Origin: Bin5 sp022821545
GTDB lineage: Bacteria > Chloroflexota > Anaerolineae > Caldilineales > Caldilineaceae
Assembly (NCBI GenBank): GCA_963664085.2
Contig: CAXXLO010000002.1
Coordinates: 4,464,001-4,528,000, forward strand
Reading direction: 5' to 3'
Length of the DNA: 64,000 nt
Position numbers and translations under genes: made by a program. The notes beneath the pieces were generated by a model. That model ran no database searches. It had not been told where the DNA came from and saw only the letters and a list, made by a program, of their open reading frames with translations. The stretch's first letter is position 1, and each line of letters opens with the position of its first letter. Below are positions 52,585 to 62,091 of the stretch, one piece after another.

Positions 52585-53553
52585 ATGGCCGCGCTGACAG
52601 ATGAGCAGAGACTCGAAATCTTCTACTGGATGGTCCTGGCAAGGACCTTTGACGAGGGCATGGTCTCGCTGTGGAAGCAGGGAAGGGGTTTGGGCGGCAC
52701 TTTCAGCCAGCGGGGCCACGAGGCTGTGAGCGTGGGCTCCGCTTACGCGCTGGCGCCGGAAGATATCATTGCCCCGATGCACCGCGACATCGGCGCCTAT
52801 TTTCTGAGGGGCCTGACCCCGCGCCGCGTCTTTGGCAATTTACTGGGCAAAGTGACGGGCGTTTCCGGGGGGCGAGACGCAAACATCCATGGCATGGGTG
52901 ATCTGAGCCTGGGCATCGTTGGCTACATCAGTCACATTCCCATGTCGATGCCGATCACGCTGGGCGTTGCCATGAGCCTCAAAATGCGGAACGAGGCCCG
53001 GGTCGCCATGACCTATGTTGGCGACGGGGGCAGCACTGCCGGCCTCTGGCATGAGACGCTGAATATGGCGGCACTCTACAACGCGCCCTATGTCCTGATC
53101 GTAGAAAACAACCAGTACGCTTACTCCACCCACGTCAGCGACCAGATGCCGATCGAGAACATTGCCGACCGCGCACCCGGTTACGACATTCCGGGCGCAA
53201 TCGTGGACGGGAACGACGTTGAAGCCGTATACCGGGCGACATGCGAGGCGGTGGAAAGGGCACGGCAGGGCGGCGGCCCCTCGCTCATCGAGGCCAAGAC
53301 CATGCGCATGTTGGGCCACGCGATTCATGACGGCGCCGAATATGTCCCGAAGGAACTGCTGGCAAAGTGGGAGAAAAGGGACCCTGTCGCCCGCTATCAG
53401 GAGAGGCTGCTCGCCGAAGAGGTGGCTGACAGGGAAGAGTTGAATGAGATTCGTCAGCGCGCAGCGGTTGAAATCGAAGACGCGATCGAGTTCGCCGAAG
53501 CGAGTCCGTATCCCGAACCGGACAGCGTTGAAGAGGGCATTTATGCACCTTGA
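52585..53553 (+). CDS. 2-oxoacid dehydrogenase E1 alpha subunit (pyruvate or branched-chain type)
   Basis: A 322-residue thiamine-diphosphate-dependent subunit with the TPP motif GDGGSTAG through VENNQYAYST (GDG-X-NN). RTFDEGMVSLWKQGR and GGRDANIHGMGD are usual E1-alpha motifs. ATG 52585 has GGGGTAGGGAA upstream; an upstream in-frame ATG at 52531 is unlikely. It is odd that no E1 beta, E2 or E3 gene follows: the next gene is a membrane glycosyltransferase. Confidence 0.88.
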   Translation: MAALTDEQRLEIFYWMVLARTFDEGMVSLWKQGRGLGGTFSQRGHEAVSVGSAYALAPEDIIAPMHRDIGAYFLRGLTPRRVFGNLLGKVTGVSGGRDANIHGMGDLSLGIVGYISHIPMSMPITLGVAMSLKMRNEARVAMTYVGDGGSTAGLWHETLNMAALYNAPYVLIVENNQYAYSTHVSDQMPIENIADRAPGYDIPGAIVDGNDVEAVYRATCEAVERARQGGGPSLIEAKTMRMLGHAIHDGAEYVPKELLAKWEKRDPVARYQERLLAEEVADREELNEIRQRAAVEIEDAIEFAEASPYPEPDSVEEGIYAP

Positions 53554-53679
53554 GAGCGAAGGCAATGTAGGTCCTCGCCATCACTCTTGACGCCTCGCCG
53601 GCCCCGCCGGCCTTATCGACAGCGGTCTCGGGCGGAAAACAGGTCCCGGGGCCGCTTTGCGTTGAACCAGGGTCTGGCG

Positions 53680-56600
53680 ATGAAGCGACCGCCGCGAAGT
53701 TCGAAATTCCCCATTGCCCGGGCATACTGCGCTTTAGCAGCGCTATTCTTCAGTCCCTATCTGCTTGGACTGTCTGCATTTGCCGCCGGCGACTTTACGC
53801 GCCACTACCTTCCCTACAGTTTCTTTCAGCAGAGCTCGCTCCTGGCGGGCAGGTTACCCGTCTGGAATCCCCACGTAAATTCCGGCCATCCCTTCCTGGC
53901 AGATACGGAATCTGCGGTGTTCTACCCCGTAAGCAACATCATCCTGCTTTTGACGTCGTTCAGTTCTACAATCGCGGGAAGACTCTACTGGCTGCAAGTT
54001 GAGGCTTTTGTACATATTCTGCTGGCGTGCAGTTTCACGGCATTGCTGGTACACCGTCTGACGGGCAGGCGCATGGCAGGATTTGCCGCGGGGCTTGTCT
54101 TTGGCTTTTCGGGCTATCTCACCGGCTACCCGCCGCTGCAGCTCGGAATCCTGCGCGTGGCCGTGTGGCTGCCTCTCATTTTGTGGCTGCTGCTACCGGA
54201 AAGGCCGGGAAAACCTGTGTGGAGACGGTGGCTGATGGCATGCGCCGTCCATGCGGCGGCCTTTTTTGCCAATCATCCCCAGACATTCCTGTTTCTTACT
54301 TACGCGGTGGCGGGATGGATGTTTATGCTGGCCGTCTCGCAATCGCGCCGGAGCACACAGGTTAGGGACGGCAGTCAGAAGGGGCTTGCCGCAGGCGCGC
54401 CGGACTACACGCGAATCGTTCAGTACGTGGGATTTTCAGCCGCCTATGCTGCTATTCTCATTTCACTGACAGCGGCGCAGTTGTGGCCCGCGCTTGAGTT
54501 TACGCGGTTGTCGGTACGGTCGGCCCGACCCTTTCACGAATTGAGCAGCGGGTTTCCGCCGCAAGATTTTTGGCAGTTTGTCGTACCCGGTGTATTGACC
54601 CATTACTCGCCTCTGTATATTGGAATTGGGGGGTTGGGCCTGGCCCTCATTGCCCTGGCCGCGCTGGTGTCGAACCGGTTCAACCTGGCAGCGGCCAGTC
54701 CGTTCGCGCGGCCTGCGGCAGTTTTCTTCGCGGTTGCGGGCTGCCTTGCCTGCCTAGTCTCACTGGGGGACCTGCTTCCGGTCTATCCACTGCTCTACCA
54801 GTACGCCCCGGGGTGGGCCCTTTTCCGGGGACAGGAGCGGATAGCCTATCTGGTAGCGTTTTCGGCAAGCATCATGAGCGGATTCGGTCTGGCCCTCCTG
54901 CATTCGCTGGCCGTCCGCTGGCGGCGGAGATTCGGTTGGGGCTTCCTGGTCTTTGTAGCAGGCGGCGCGGCAACGGTGTTTACATTGTGGCATTTTCCAG
55001 GGCGACTTGAAGTTTCGAACGGGGTATTCCTGTTTCAGGCGGGAAAGTCGGTCCTTATCGCCTCGGTATTCCTGGTTTTGTGCAGAAGCGTGCGACTCTC
55101 ACGTACGCACTTCACTCTACTGCTCCTTGTCATGGCCGCGGACCTGTTTGCCAGCAACTTTACGACCAATCTTGCCAGCGGGCAGGAAATCCGGTCTGCG
55201 CTCACACAGCCGGAACTGCTGGCCACACAGAATGCGGCGCAGACGCTGGCAGACGGAACGCCCTCGCTTGCTCCCCGGGTCTACAATGAGGGCAGGCTGC
55301 CCGAGGACAGTGGAATGGTTGCCGGCTGGGAGGATGTCTGGGCGGCGAGCGTGTTGCGCCTGTCGGCGTATAATGCGTTCTTTGTGGATTTTCCCGCGGA
55401 CAGGATGTGGAGACTCACGGGCGTCGGCACGGTGCTCACCTGGAGGGAGGAACTGTCCGTTGGCAGCCAGCTTGTTGAAGAGTTCCCGCGCGAGAACGAG
55501 ACAACCCGTTTACACAGGCTGAACAGTGTTTACCCGCGCCTGTGGTGGGCGCAGAAGGCCCGGAGAATTGAGGACAAGGCGGCGCTCGCCCTGCTGGCGG
55601 ACCCGGGTTTCGACCCTCAGCGAGAGATACTGATCGCGGAATCGGATGCCGATGTTCTGGGAGAGGGCTGGGAAGAGGGTCGAATGCGTTTCGGAGACGG
55701 AGGCGATGCTACCGTGGAGGTGGACGGCAGGGGACCCGGTCACCTGGAGATCCGGGTCAGTAGCGCTGAGCCCGGCCTGTTGTTTATCAGCGAAAACTTT
55801 ATGCCAGGCTGGCGGGCAGAGTGGACAGGGGCGGATCGAACGTCACAACCTGCCAGGTTGCCGGTTGCGCGCGCCCACCATGCCTTCCTGGCAGTTCCGG
55901 TTCCCGCCGGCGAAGGCACAGTTGAACTCGCTTACCGTCCGGCCAGCGTGCGCTCGGGGATCGCGATCAGCGGCGTCAGCTGGATTGCTTTGCTGCTGGT
56001 ACTGCGCGGGCAGATCGCGGTCGCGTTCGGGGCGGCATGGAAGCGGATTCGCAGGTATCCGGGCGAGGTTTGGCGGGCGGCCTTCTCGAATCTGGCCGCC
56101 CAGGATAGCCTTGAAGCCGGAAGGGCCGAAAACGGAGAATCTCACTCGTCGAGCCAGGGGCTGCTGGCAGACAGTCAGTTCCAGCTCCTGGCGGTTACGC
56201 TTGCCACAGTTGCCGGTTTTGCGCTCCGGTTTTACAGGCTGGGCGAGCAGGAATTGAATGCGAGAGAGGCGCTTTCATTCTGGTTCAGTCAGCTCCCTTT
56301 GCCGGGTCTGATTGAGGTGTTGAGCGGAAGAGGCGAGACGTATTTTCTTGCCAGCCTGACTTTGCAGCATTACTGGCTACCGCTTGCGGGAATCACGGAG
56401 TTTGCGCTGCGTTCCACGTCGGCCTTCCTGGGGGCTCTCGCCATACCGCTTGTTTACGTATTCGCCAGGGAGATGCGCTGGCCGCCCTTGCCCTGTCTGA
56501 CGGCCGCCCTCCTGATGGCAATGAACACGTACGCGATTCGGAGCAGTCAGGATATTCCCCTCCAGTCTCTCAGTCTGACGCTTACGCTTGCCAGCGCTGC

Positions 56601-58254
56601 ACTGGCCCTGAGATTCGTAAACAGAGGATGGAGCAGGGCGAGCTTTATTGCGTACGTTCTTTGCGGGGCGGCTACGTTCTATACTCACGCTTTTGCCGTG
56701 CTGGCATTTTTGGCACATAACCTGTACGTCGTGATCGTAGTAGCGCGCGATCGTCGAAGCGGTAGAGACTCACACTCGCTTGGCCCGGATTGGTCCGTGT
56801 TCAGACATTGGGCCTTGGCACAGATCTCAGTTGTCGCAGTGTGCATCCCTCTGCTGGCTAGCGCCGGTCACGGTGTGTTCAATCGCACAGGAGGCATTTC
56901 AGGATCCTCCCTGGTTTCGTCATTGTGGAGGAGATACTCAGAATTCCCAATGGGGTCATTTTTGCCGGACGGAACCTGGCTTCTGAACGCGGGCCTATTG
57001 GGGGCGGGCCTGGTCGTTGCTGCCGTCTTCGGCGCGTATTTGGCGGCGAAGAGAGACGCTGTACGGAGTGAAGGGAGCGCCGAAGACGAATACGGTGTCG
57101 AAGATTTACGTGAACCCGGATCACAGGATTCACGGCCACAGCCAGCGGGCCGTCATCCGATCATTCTTCTGCTACTGCTACTGATCGTTTCCCCAATGGC
57201 ATTTTGGACGCCCTTATACCGAACGTGGTTCATGTTCGGAAGCTTTTACTCTGTGGCACTGCCGCCGTTCTTGCTCCTGATGGCCCTGGGGACGGTGAAG
57301 ATCGGCGGCTGGGTCGAGGGCTGGCTGGGCTGGAGGTGGAGAAGCTGGACGGCAGACGCCGAAGCTGAAACTCCAACTTTTCTGAGCAGCGTTCGGGTTG
57401 GAGGGGTTGCCGCAGTTTCTCTTGTCCTTGTCATCGTCAGCGGCAATCTGTTCGCTCTGCGGAATTACCACTTCGAGCCGGCATTCAGCCAGTCAAGAGG
57501 GCTGCGGGAACTGGCGGAAGTCGTGGAGAATGTGAGCGCCGGGATGAACCCGGCACATGTCCATTTCATCCAGAGCTTCCCGGATTCCACGTTCTTTCTC
57601 TACTATTACAGGGGTGAAGTCGAGGACTCTGTCCTGCCGCGTCATGATCAGGAGATGGAAGACGCGACAGGAGCCGTGAGCCGGATGCGCCAGAACGGAA
57701 TACGGAGAGTCATACTGCCGATCAGTTTGAAGGACGATCAAGAGGCGCCGAACATGGCCAGGAAAGCGGTCTCCCGTTCGTACCGGCTGGCGGGCGAGGA
57801 GACGGTGGGGCCATGGCTTGTCGAACTGTACTCAAGTCCCAGTGACGAAGAGTGGCGCATCCTGGAAGCGGCGTTCGCCAACGGGCTTGTCCTGGAACGC
57901 GCACAGGTCAATCCAGGCTTTCCGCCGGCCGGGGGCAGGATGGTCGTACACATGGAGTGGAGGGGGGATTTCGCCAAGCTGACCGGAGGAGAGAAGATCT
58001 TCCTGCATCTGCTCGACGAGACGGGCAACCTGGTGGCCCAGTGGGACCCAGAGCTGCGCATGGAGAGCGGGAGACATGCCACGGCCGCGGCAGTGCCGAT
58101 TCCTCCAACATTGCCGGCCGGTTCGCTGCGCCTTGTGGCCGGGCTCTACGACGTTTCCGTGGAGGGCGCGCCCAGGATCCTGACGGGCAGCGGCGAGGAA
58201 TGGGTGCAACTGGCGTACTTTCATGTGACGGATTGCGATGTCTGCGGACGATGA
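53680..58254 (+). CDS. YfhO-like membrane protein fused to a GT39-like domain
   Basis: A 1524-residue membrane protein. Residues about 1-800 resemble YfhO/DUF membrane glycosyltransferase-like proteins: FAAGDFTRHYLPYSFFQQS, NPHVNSGHPFLADTESAVFYP and about a dozen helices, then a soluble beta domain. Residues about 830-1270 form a second membrane unit like GT39 (FALRFYRLGEQELNAREAL through FYTHAFAVLAFLAHNLY), but the usual DE pair in the first loop reads RE. The last 250 residues are soluble. It probably adds sugars to teichoic-like or other surface polymers; this is inference. ATG 53680 is preferred over 53587. It overlaps the next gene by 17 bp. Confidence 0.78.
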   Translation: MKRPPRSSKFPIARAYCALAALFFSPYLLGLSAFAAGDFTRHYLPYSFFQQSSLLAGRLPVWNPHVNSGHPFLADTESAVFYPVSNIILLLTSFSSTIAGRLYWLQVEAFVHILLACSFTALLVHRLTGRRMAGFAAGLVFGFSGYLTGYPPLQLGILRVAVWLPLILWLLLPERPGKPVWRRWLMACAVHAAAFFANHPQTFLFLTYAVAGWMFMLAVSQSRRSTQVRDGSQKGLAAGAPDYTRIVQYVGFSAAYAAILISLTAAQLWPALEFTRLSVRSARPFHELSSGFPPQDFWQFVVPGVLTHYSPLYIGIGGLGLALIALAALVSNRFNLAAASPFARPAAVFFAVAGCLACLVSLGDLLPVYPLLYQYAPGWALFRGQERIAYLVAFSASIMSGFGLALLHSLAVRWRRRFGWGFLVFVAGGAATVFTLWHFPGRLEVSNGVFLFQAGKSVLIASVFLVLCRSVRLSRTHFTLLLLVMAADLFASNFTTNLASGQEIRSALTQPELLATQNAAQTLADGTPSLAPRVYNEGRLPEDSGMVAGWEDVWAASVLRLSAYNAFFVDFPADRMWRLTGVGTVLTWREELSVGSQLVEEFPRENETTRLHRLNSVYPRLWWAQKARRIEDKAALALLADPGFDPQREILIAESDADVLGEGWEEGRMRFGDGGDATVEVDGRGPGHLEIRVSSAEPGLLFISENFMPGWRAEWTGADRTSQPARLPVARAHHAFLAVPVPAGEGTVELAYRPASVRSGIAISGVSWIALLLVLRGQIAVAFGAAWKRIRRYPGEVWRAAFSNLAAQDSLEAGRAENGESHSSSQGLLADSQFQLLAVTLATVAGFALRFYRLGEQELNAREALSFWFSQLPLPGLIEVLSGRGETYFLASLTLQHYWLPLAGITEFALRSTSAFLGALAIPLVYVFAREMRWPPLPCLTAALLMAMNTYAIRSSQDIPLQSLSLTLTLASAALALRFVNRGWSRASFIAYVLCGAATFYTHAFAVLAFLAHNLYVVIVVARDRRSGRDSHSLGPDWSVFRHWALAQISVVAVCIPLLASAGHGVFNRTGGISGSSLVSSLWRRYSEFPMGSFLPDGTWLLNAGLLGAGLVVAAVFGAYLAAKRDAVRSEGSAEDEYGVEDLREPGSQDSRPQPAGRHPIILLLLLLIVSPMAFWTPLYRTWFMFGSFYSVALPPFLLLMALGTVKIGGWVEGWLGWRWRSWTADAEAETPTFLSSVRVGGVAAVSLVLVIVSGNLFALRNYHFEPAFSQSRGLRELAEVVENVSAGMNPAHVHFIQSFPDSTFFLYYYRGEVEDSVLPRHDQEMEDATGAVSRMRQNGIRRVILPISLKDDQEAPNMARKAVSRSYRLAGEETVGPWLVELYSSPSDEEWRILEAAFANGLVLERAQVNPGFPPAGGRMVVHMEWRGDFAKLTGGEKIFLHLLDETGNLVAQWDPELRMESGRHATAAAVPIPPTLPAGSLRLVAGLYDVSVEGAPRILTGSGEEWVQLAYFHVTDCDVCGR

Positions 58255-60589
58255 CAGAATAGACCTGCTCCGAAGGTTGCGGGGAAAGGCGTCTCACTTG
58301 CTGTCCAGGATTCGTGAAGGCGTAGATGTGGAGAAGGGGCTGGCCGCCCTCCTGCTCTGCATATTTTTTGCGACCGGAATCGCGTACAGCCTGGTCGTTC
58401 CCCCTTTCGAGACGCCCGACGAAATCTACCACTACGCCTTCGCCCGACACCTGGCGGCGGGCAATGGGCTGCCGGTGCAGGGTCCGGAGCTGACGGGCCC
58501 ATGGGAACAGGAAGGCAGTCAGCCTCCGCTCTACTACGGCGTGGTCGCGCTGGCGACGGCGGGCATCGATCAGAGCGGCCTGGATGCGTTCGCGGTTCGC
58601 AATCCGAGGGCGAACCTGGGAGATCCGCATCAGCCGGGCAACAAGAATTACATGCTCTTCAGCGCCAGGAGCAGGCCGCTAACGGGAGTACACCTGGCGC
58701 TGCATATCGGCCGCTGGATTTCGGTTGTTCTGGGCACGTTCACGGTCCTGTTTACCTACCTGCTGGCACGCTTCGCTTTTCCCTCAGACAGATGGGCCCG
58801 GCTGCTGGCTACGGCGCTTGTCGCCACTATCCCCCAGTTCAGCTTTATCAGCGCAAGTGTCTCGAATGACAACATGATCACCTTTGTCAGCGCTGCCGCC
58901 CTGGTCTGGCTGGCGGCCATTTGCGTCCGCTCGCGGCGCGAAGGAGTTCGCTGGTGGGAGTGGATTGGACTGGGCCTGCTGCTGGGACTGGCCGCGTTGA
59001 GTAAACTGCAAGGGCTGGGGTTGCTTCCGCTGGCAGCCTTCGCCGTCTTAGTTCGATTCAGGAGGAATAGAGAGTGGAACGCATTGCTAAGCGGGGCTGT
59101 TTTGGTTGGCGGCATGGTACTGATCGCGGCCGGGTGGTGGTACGCCCGTAACATTTATCTTTACGGAGACCCGTTTGGAACGAGGAACTTGCTGAGCGTC
59201 ACCGGTCTACGCGTGGAGCCCGTGAGCATTCGGGGCCTGTACGGGGAGCTGCGGGGGCTGCAGATGTCCTTCTGGGGAATCTACGGGTGGTTCAGCATTC
59301 TCCTGCCGTCGTGGATATACAGCCTGTTTGAACTGCTTACGGTCCTGGCGGCGTCGGGGGCAGTTGTGGGACTGATTCGAAGTCTGAAGGCCACTCGGGG
59401 GCCTGGGGGAGTACCGGGGCAGTCGGGGAACACGTTGAGAATCGCCTGGACGTGGATACTGATTTCGCTTGTTCTGATGGGCTACTGGATTTCCGTGGCG
59501 CAAGGGTCGCAGGGCAGGCTGCTGTTTCCCGCCATAAGCGCGCTTGCGGTTGCCGCCGCGACCGGCCTGCGTTTCTGGGCGGGATTTCTTCCCCGAATCG
59601 GGCGGATTGGCCTGGGGATCGTTATACCGCTTGGGCTGTGGAGCTGCTCTCTCTTTGCCCTGTCAGAACTGTTGCCGGACGCGTACGGGTTGGATGGCAG
59701 GGCCGGCTCGGTGGAGGCGCCGCCGGCGGACGCGACGCCAATCGGGAGGGTCTATGGCGACGGCGTAGAGCTGGTCGCAGCCCGGTTGCCGGGCCCTGAC
59801 GCGTTTGGCGGCGACAGCGTGCCCGTGACTTTGTACTTGCGGGCGACGCAGGAACAGGAGCGGGACCTGGAACTGTTCATTCATCTGCTGGATGCGCAGG
59901 ACAGGCAGATCGGGAACGTGACGAGCCACCCGGGTTGGGGCGCCCGTCCACTCACGTTGTGGGAGCCGGGGATGATCTACGAGGACTCGTACCAGATTCC
60001 TCTCGACCGACCGGCGCCCAAGTTTGCCAGGGTTTACGCGGGATTTGTCGATCCCAGCTCCACCGCCCTGGAGAGCGAGGGGCTGCTGGCGGTAGCCGGA
60101 GGGGGGCCCCGCATCGAGAGCCGCGTACTTTGGACGTATTACGAACAGCTGGAGCCACTGGGCGTCAGATATGACAGCGGAATCTCTCTTGTCGGGGTAG
60201 CGTTGGGACAGGGGGACGCGCAGCTTTCGACGAGGCAGCCGATTGAGCTTGGACAGGAGCGGACGATGTGGGCGGCGATGCAGTGGCAGGGCGTTGCCGA
60301 CTCGGATAGGGAGTACGCAATTTCACTGCGGCTTTATCCGGCCGGGGAGGGAGGCAGCTGGGTCTACCAGGAGGACTTGAAGTTGTGGAAACCGGTCAGC
60401 GCCCTCCCGGCGGCTGTGACGCCAAGCACGCTGACTGACGCTCTCGTTCGACTGGAGCTGCCAAGTGAACTCGCTGAAGGCGAATATGAACTGCGCCTGG
60501 TAGTTTATGACGCGGAAACGCTGCAGCCCGCAGTCCAAGACGGGACGTGGGAGCCGGAACTGATCCTGGCACGGTTAAGACTGGACTGA
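58238..60589 (+). CDS. DUF2142/GT39-type membrane protein with C-terminal beta domain
   Basis: A 783-residue membrane protein with a motif in the first loop typical of GT39-like or DUF2142 enzymes (PPFETPDEIYHYAFARH, then EGSQPPLYYGVVA) and about ten helices over residues 30-480. The final 280 residues are soluble with beta repeats (GDSVPVTLYLRATQEQERDL and LDRPAPKFARVYAGF), the same design as in the 14246-16690 protein. It likely transfers sugars from a lipid carrier at the outer face. It starts inside the 3' end of the previous gene, so the two are coupled. Confidence 0.82.
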   Translation: MSADDDRIDLLRRLRGKASHLLSRIREGVDVEKGLAALLLCIFFATGIAYSLVVPPFETPDEIYHYAFARHLAAGNGLPVQGPELTGPWEQEGSQPPLYYGVVALATAGIDQSGLDAFAVRNPRANLGDPHQPGNKNYMLFSARSRPLTGVHLALHIGRWISVVLGTFTVLFTYLLARFAFPSDRWARLLATALVATIPQFSFISASVSNDNMITFVSAAALVWLAAICVRSRREGVRWWEWIGLGLLLGLAALSKLQGLGLLPLAAFAVLVRFRRNREWNALLSGAVLVGGMVLIAAGWWYARNIYLYGDPFGTRNLLSVTGLRVEPVSIRGLYGELRGLQMSFWGIYGWFSILLPSWIYSLFELLTVLAASGAVVGLIRSLKATRGPGGVPGQSGNTLRIAWTWILISLVLMGYWISVAQGSQGRLLFPAISALAVAAATGLRFWAGFLPRIGRIGLGIVIPLGLWSCSLFALSELLPDAYGLDGRAGSVEAPPADATPIGRVYGDGVELVAARLPGPDAFGGDSVPVTLYLRATQEQERDLELFIHLLDAQDRQIGNVTSHPGWGARPLTLWEPGMIYEDSYQIPLDRPAPKFARVYAGFVDPSSTALESEGLLAVAGGGPRIESRVLWTYYEQLEPLGVRYDSGISLVGVALGQGDAQLSTRQPIELGQERTMWAAMQWQGVADSDREYAISLRLYPAGEGGSWVYQEDLKLWKPVSALPAAVTPSTLTDALVRLELPSELAEGEYELRLVVYDAETLQPAVQDGTWEPELILARLRLD

Positions 60590-60653
60590 CGGAAGGCGTT
60601 CACAGGAGATCACAGTAGGAAGGCGTCGTTGAGACCGGCCTTGGGAACGCCCG

Positions 60654-61865
60654 CTACGTTGCGATCGCGGCCAGACGCCTGCCCGCCTCGTGCAGCGTTT
60701 CAATCCGTTTGGCAAAGGCGAAACGGACGATGCCCTCACCGTATTTTTCCCTGTCGCGCGTGTAAAAGTTGATTCCGGCCACCGAGGCTACACCGACATC
60801 GGTGGTGAGCCAGCGGGCAAAGCGGTGGGCGTCCCATTGCGCCTGCGGCGCGTCGATGGCGGTGTAGTCGGCCATGGTGTAGTAGGAGCCCTCGGGCCTC
60901 ACGGCGCGAAATCCGGCCTGGCGCAGCATCGCCAGCATTACTTCACGGCGCTCGTCGTACTCCTCTCTCATCTGCAACCAGTAGTCAGTGGGCTGGTTGA
61001 GAGCAGCGGCAGCCGCGGCCTGCAGGGGCGTGGGCGCGCAGATGGTGGAGTAGTCATGGACGGCGCGGATGGCTGCCGCAAGCGGCTCGCGGGCGATAAC
61101 ATAGCCCAGCCGCCAGCCGGTGACTGCGAAGGATTTTCCCAGTCCGCCGATTGTCACGGTGCGCTCGATCAGGCCGTCGAGGCTGCCGGGGGAGATATGC
61201 TGCCTGCCGTCGTAGAGAATGCGGTCATAGATCTCGTCGGTGATCAGGATGAGGTCGTGACGGTCCGCAAAGGCGGCGACCGTCTGCATTTCCTGGGCAT
61301 CGAAGACGCGGCCGGTAGGGTTGTGGGGCGTATTCAGAAGCAAAGCCCGCGTGCGGGGCGTGACGGCGGCCTCCAAGCGGTCGGCGTCGATGCGATAGTC
61401 GGGGGCATCGAGAACGACGGGCACGGCTGCGGCGCCGGCGAGCAAGGCGGAAGGGCGGAAGGTTTCGTGTCCCGGTTCCAGTATGATGAGCTCGTCGCCG
61501 GGATTGAGCAGGGCCAGCAGTGACGTTGTAATGCCTTCGGTCACGCCGCAGACGACGCAGACGTGGACATCGGGATCCACGGGCCAGCCGAGTTGCGCGG
61601 TGTACTGCGCGGCGAGGGCATGACGCAGGGGCGGGTAGCCCCACGTGACGGTATACTGGTTGGCCTCGCCGCGAATCGCGTCGACGGCGGCCGTGACGAT
61701 TGCGTCCGGCGGGTCGAAGTCCGGGAAGCCCTGGCTCAGGTTGATCGCTTCGTGCTCCATGGCGAGCCGGGTCATCTCTCGAATCATGGACTGGTTGAAA
61801 TTGGTTGTACGCGTGGCTGGGTACACGGCGCGCCTCTTGGTTCTTGCTAAAGCGGGAACTGCCAA
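60654..61865 (-). CDS. class I/II aminotransferase (kynurenine/methionine aminotransferase-like)
   Basis: A 403-residue PLP enzyme of fold type I: NLSQGFPDFDPPDAI near the start, LLNTPHNPTGRVF, ITDEIYDRILYDG and the PLP lysine in GGLGKSFAVTGWRLGY. The pattern is close to the YbdL/kynurenine-aminotransferase group, which accepts methionine and aromatic amino acids. The ATG at 61865 gives a basic N-terminus. It is divergent from the sugar transporter operon. Confidence 0.9.
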   Translation of the reverse strand: MAVPALARTKRRAVYPATRTTNFNQSMIREMTRLAMEHEAINLSQGFPDFDPPDAIVTAAVDAIRGEANQYTVTWGYPPLRHALAAQYTAQLGWPVDPDVHVCVVCGVTEGITTSLLALLNPGDELIILEPGHETFRPSALLAGAAAVPVVLDAPDYRIDADRLEAAVTPRTRALLLNTPHNPTGRVFDAQEMQTVAAFADRHDLILITDEIYDRILYDGRQHISPGSLDGLIERTVTIGGLGKSFAVTGWRLGYVIAREPLAAAIRAVHDYSTICAPTPLQAAAAAALNQPTDYWLQMREEYDERREVMLAMLRQAGFRAVRPEGSYYTMADYTAIDAPQAQWDAHRFARWLTTDVGVASVAGINFYTRDREKYGEGIVRFAFAKRIETLHEAGRRLAAIAT

Positions 61866-61929
61866 AACGCAGAAATTTTACTCGAATCCGGCTCAACTGG
61901 CAACGCACGGGTGGGCCGGTTCCTTGATC

Positions 61930-61963
61930 CGGCGCCGTTAATGCGGCAGAAAGGGGCGCCGGC
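61930..61963. repeat. 8-bp inverted repeat next to the ABC transporter promoter
   Basis: CCGGCGCC (61930-61937) and GGCGCCGG (61956-61963) spaced by 18 nt, immediately upstream of the -35 box at 61972. It could be an operator for the sugar transporter; no regulator gene is nearby in the window. Confidence 0.4.
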
Positions 61964-61971
61964 CTGGCGCT

Positions 61972-62000
61972 TGACAATCGAGAGGGGCTATAGTATCTTC
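61972..62000 (+). promoter_or_regulatory. promoter of the sugar ABC transporter operon
   Basis: A perfect TTGACA (61972-61977), 17-nt spacer and TATCTT (61995-62000), about 90 bp before the first permease gene. Confidence 0.6.
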
Positions 62001-62091
62001 CCGTGCTAAGTCCTCCCGAAACGCCTTGAACCAGAACCAACACCGGCGCTCCTGTAAGCTTCTGCAGCTTTGAACTGAATCGGTCAGGCGA

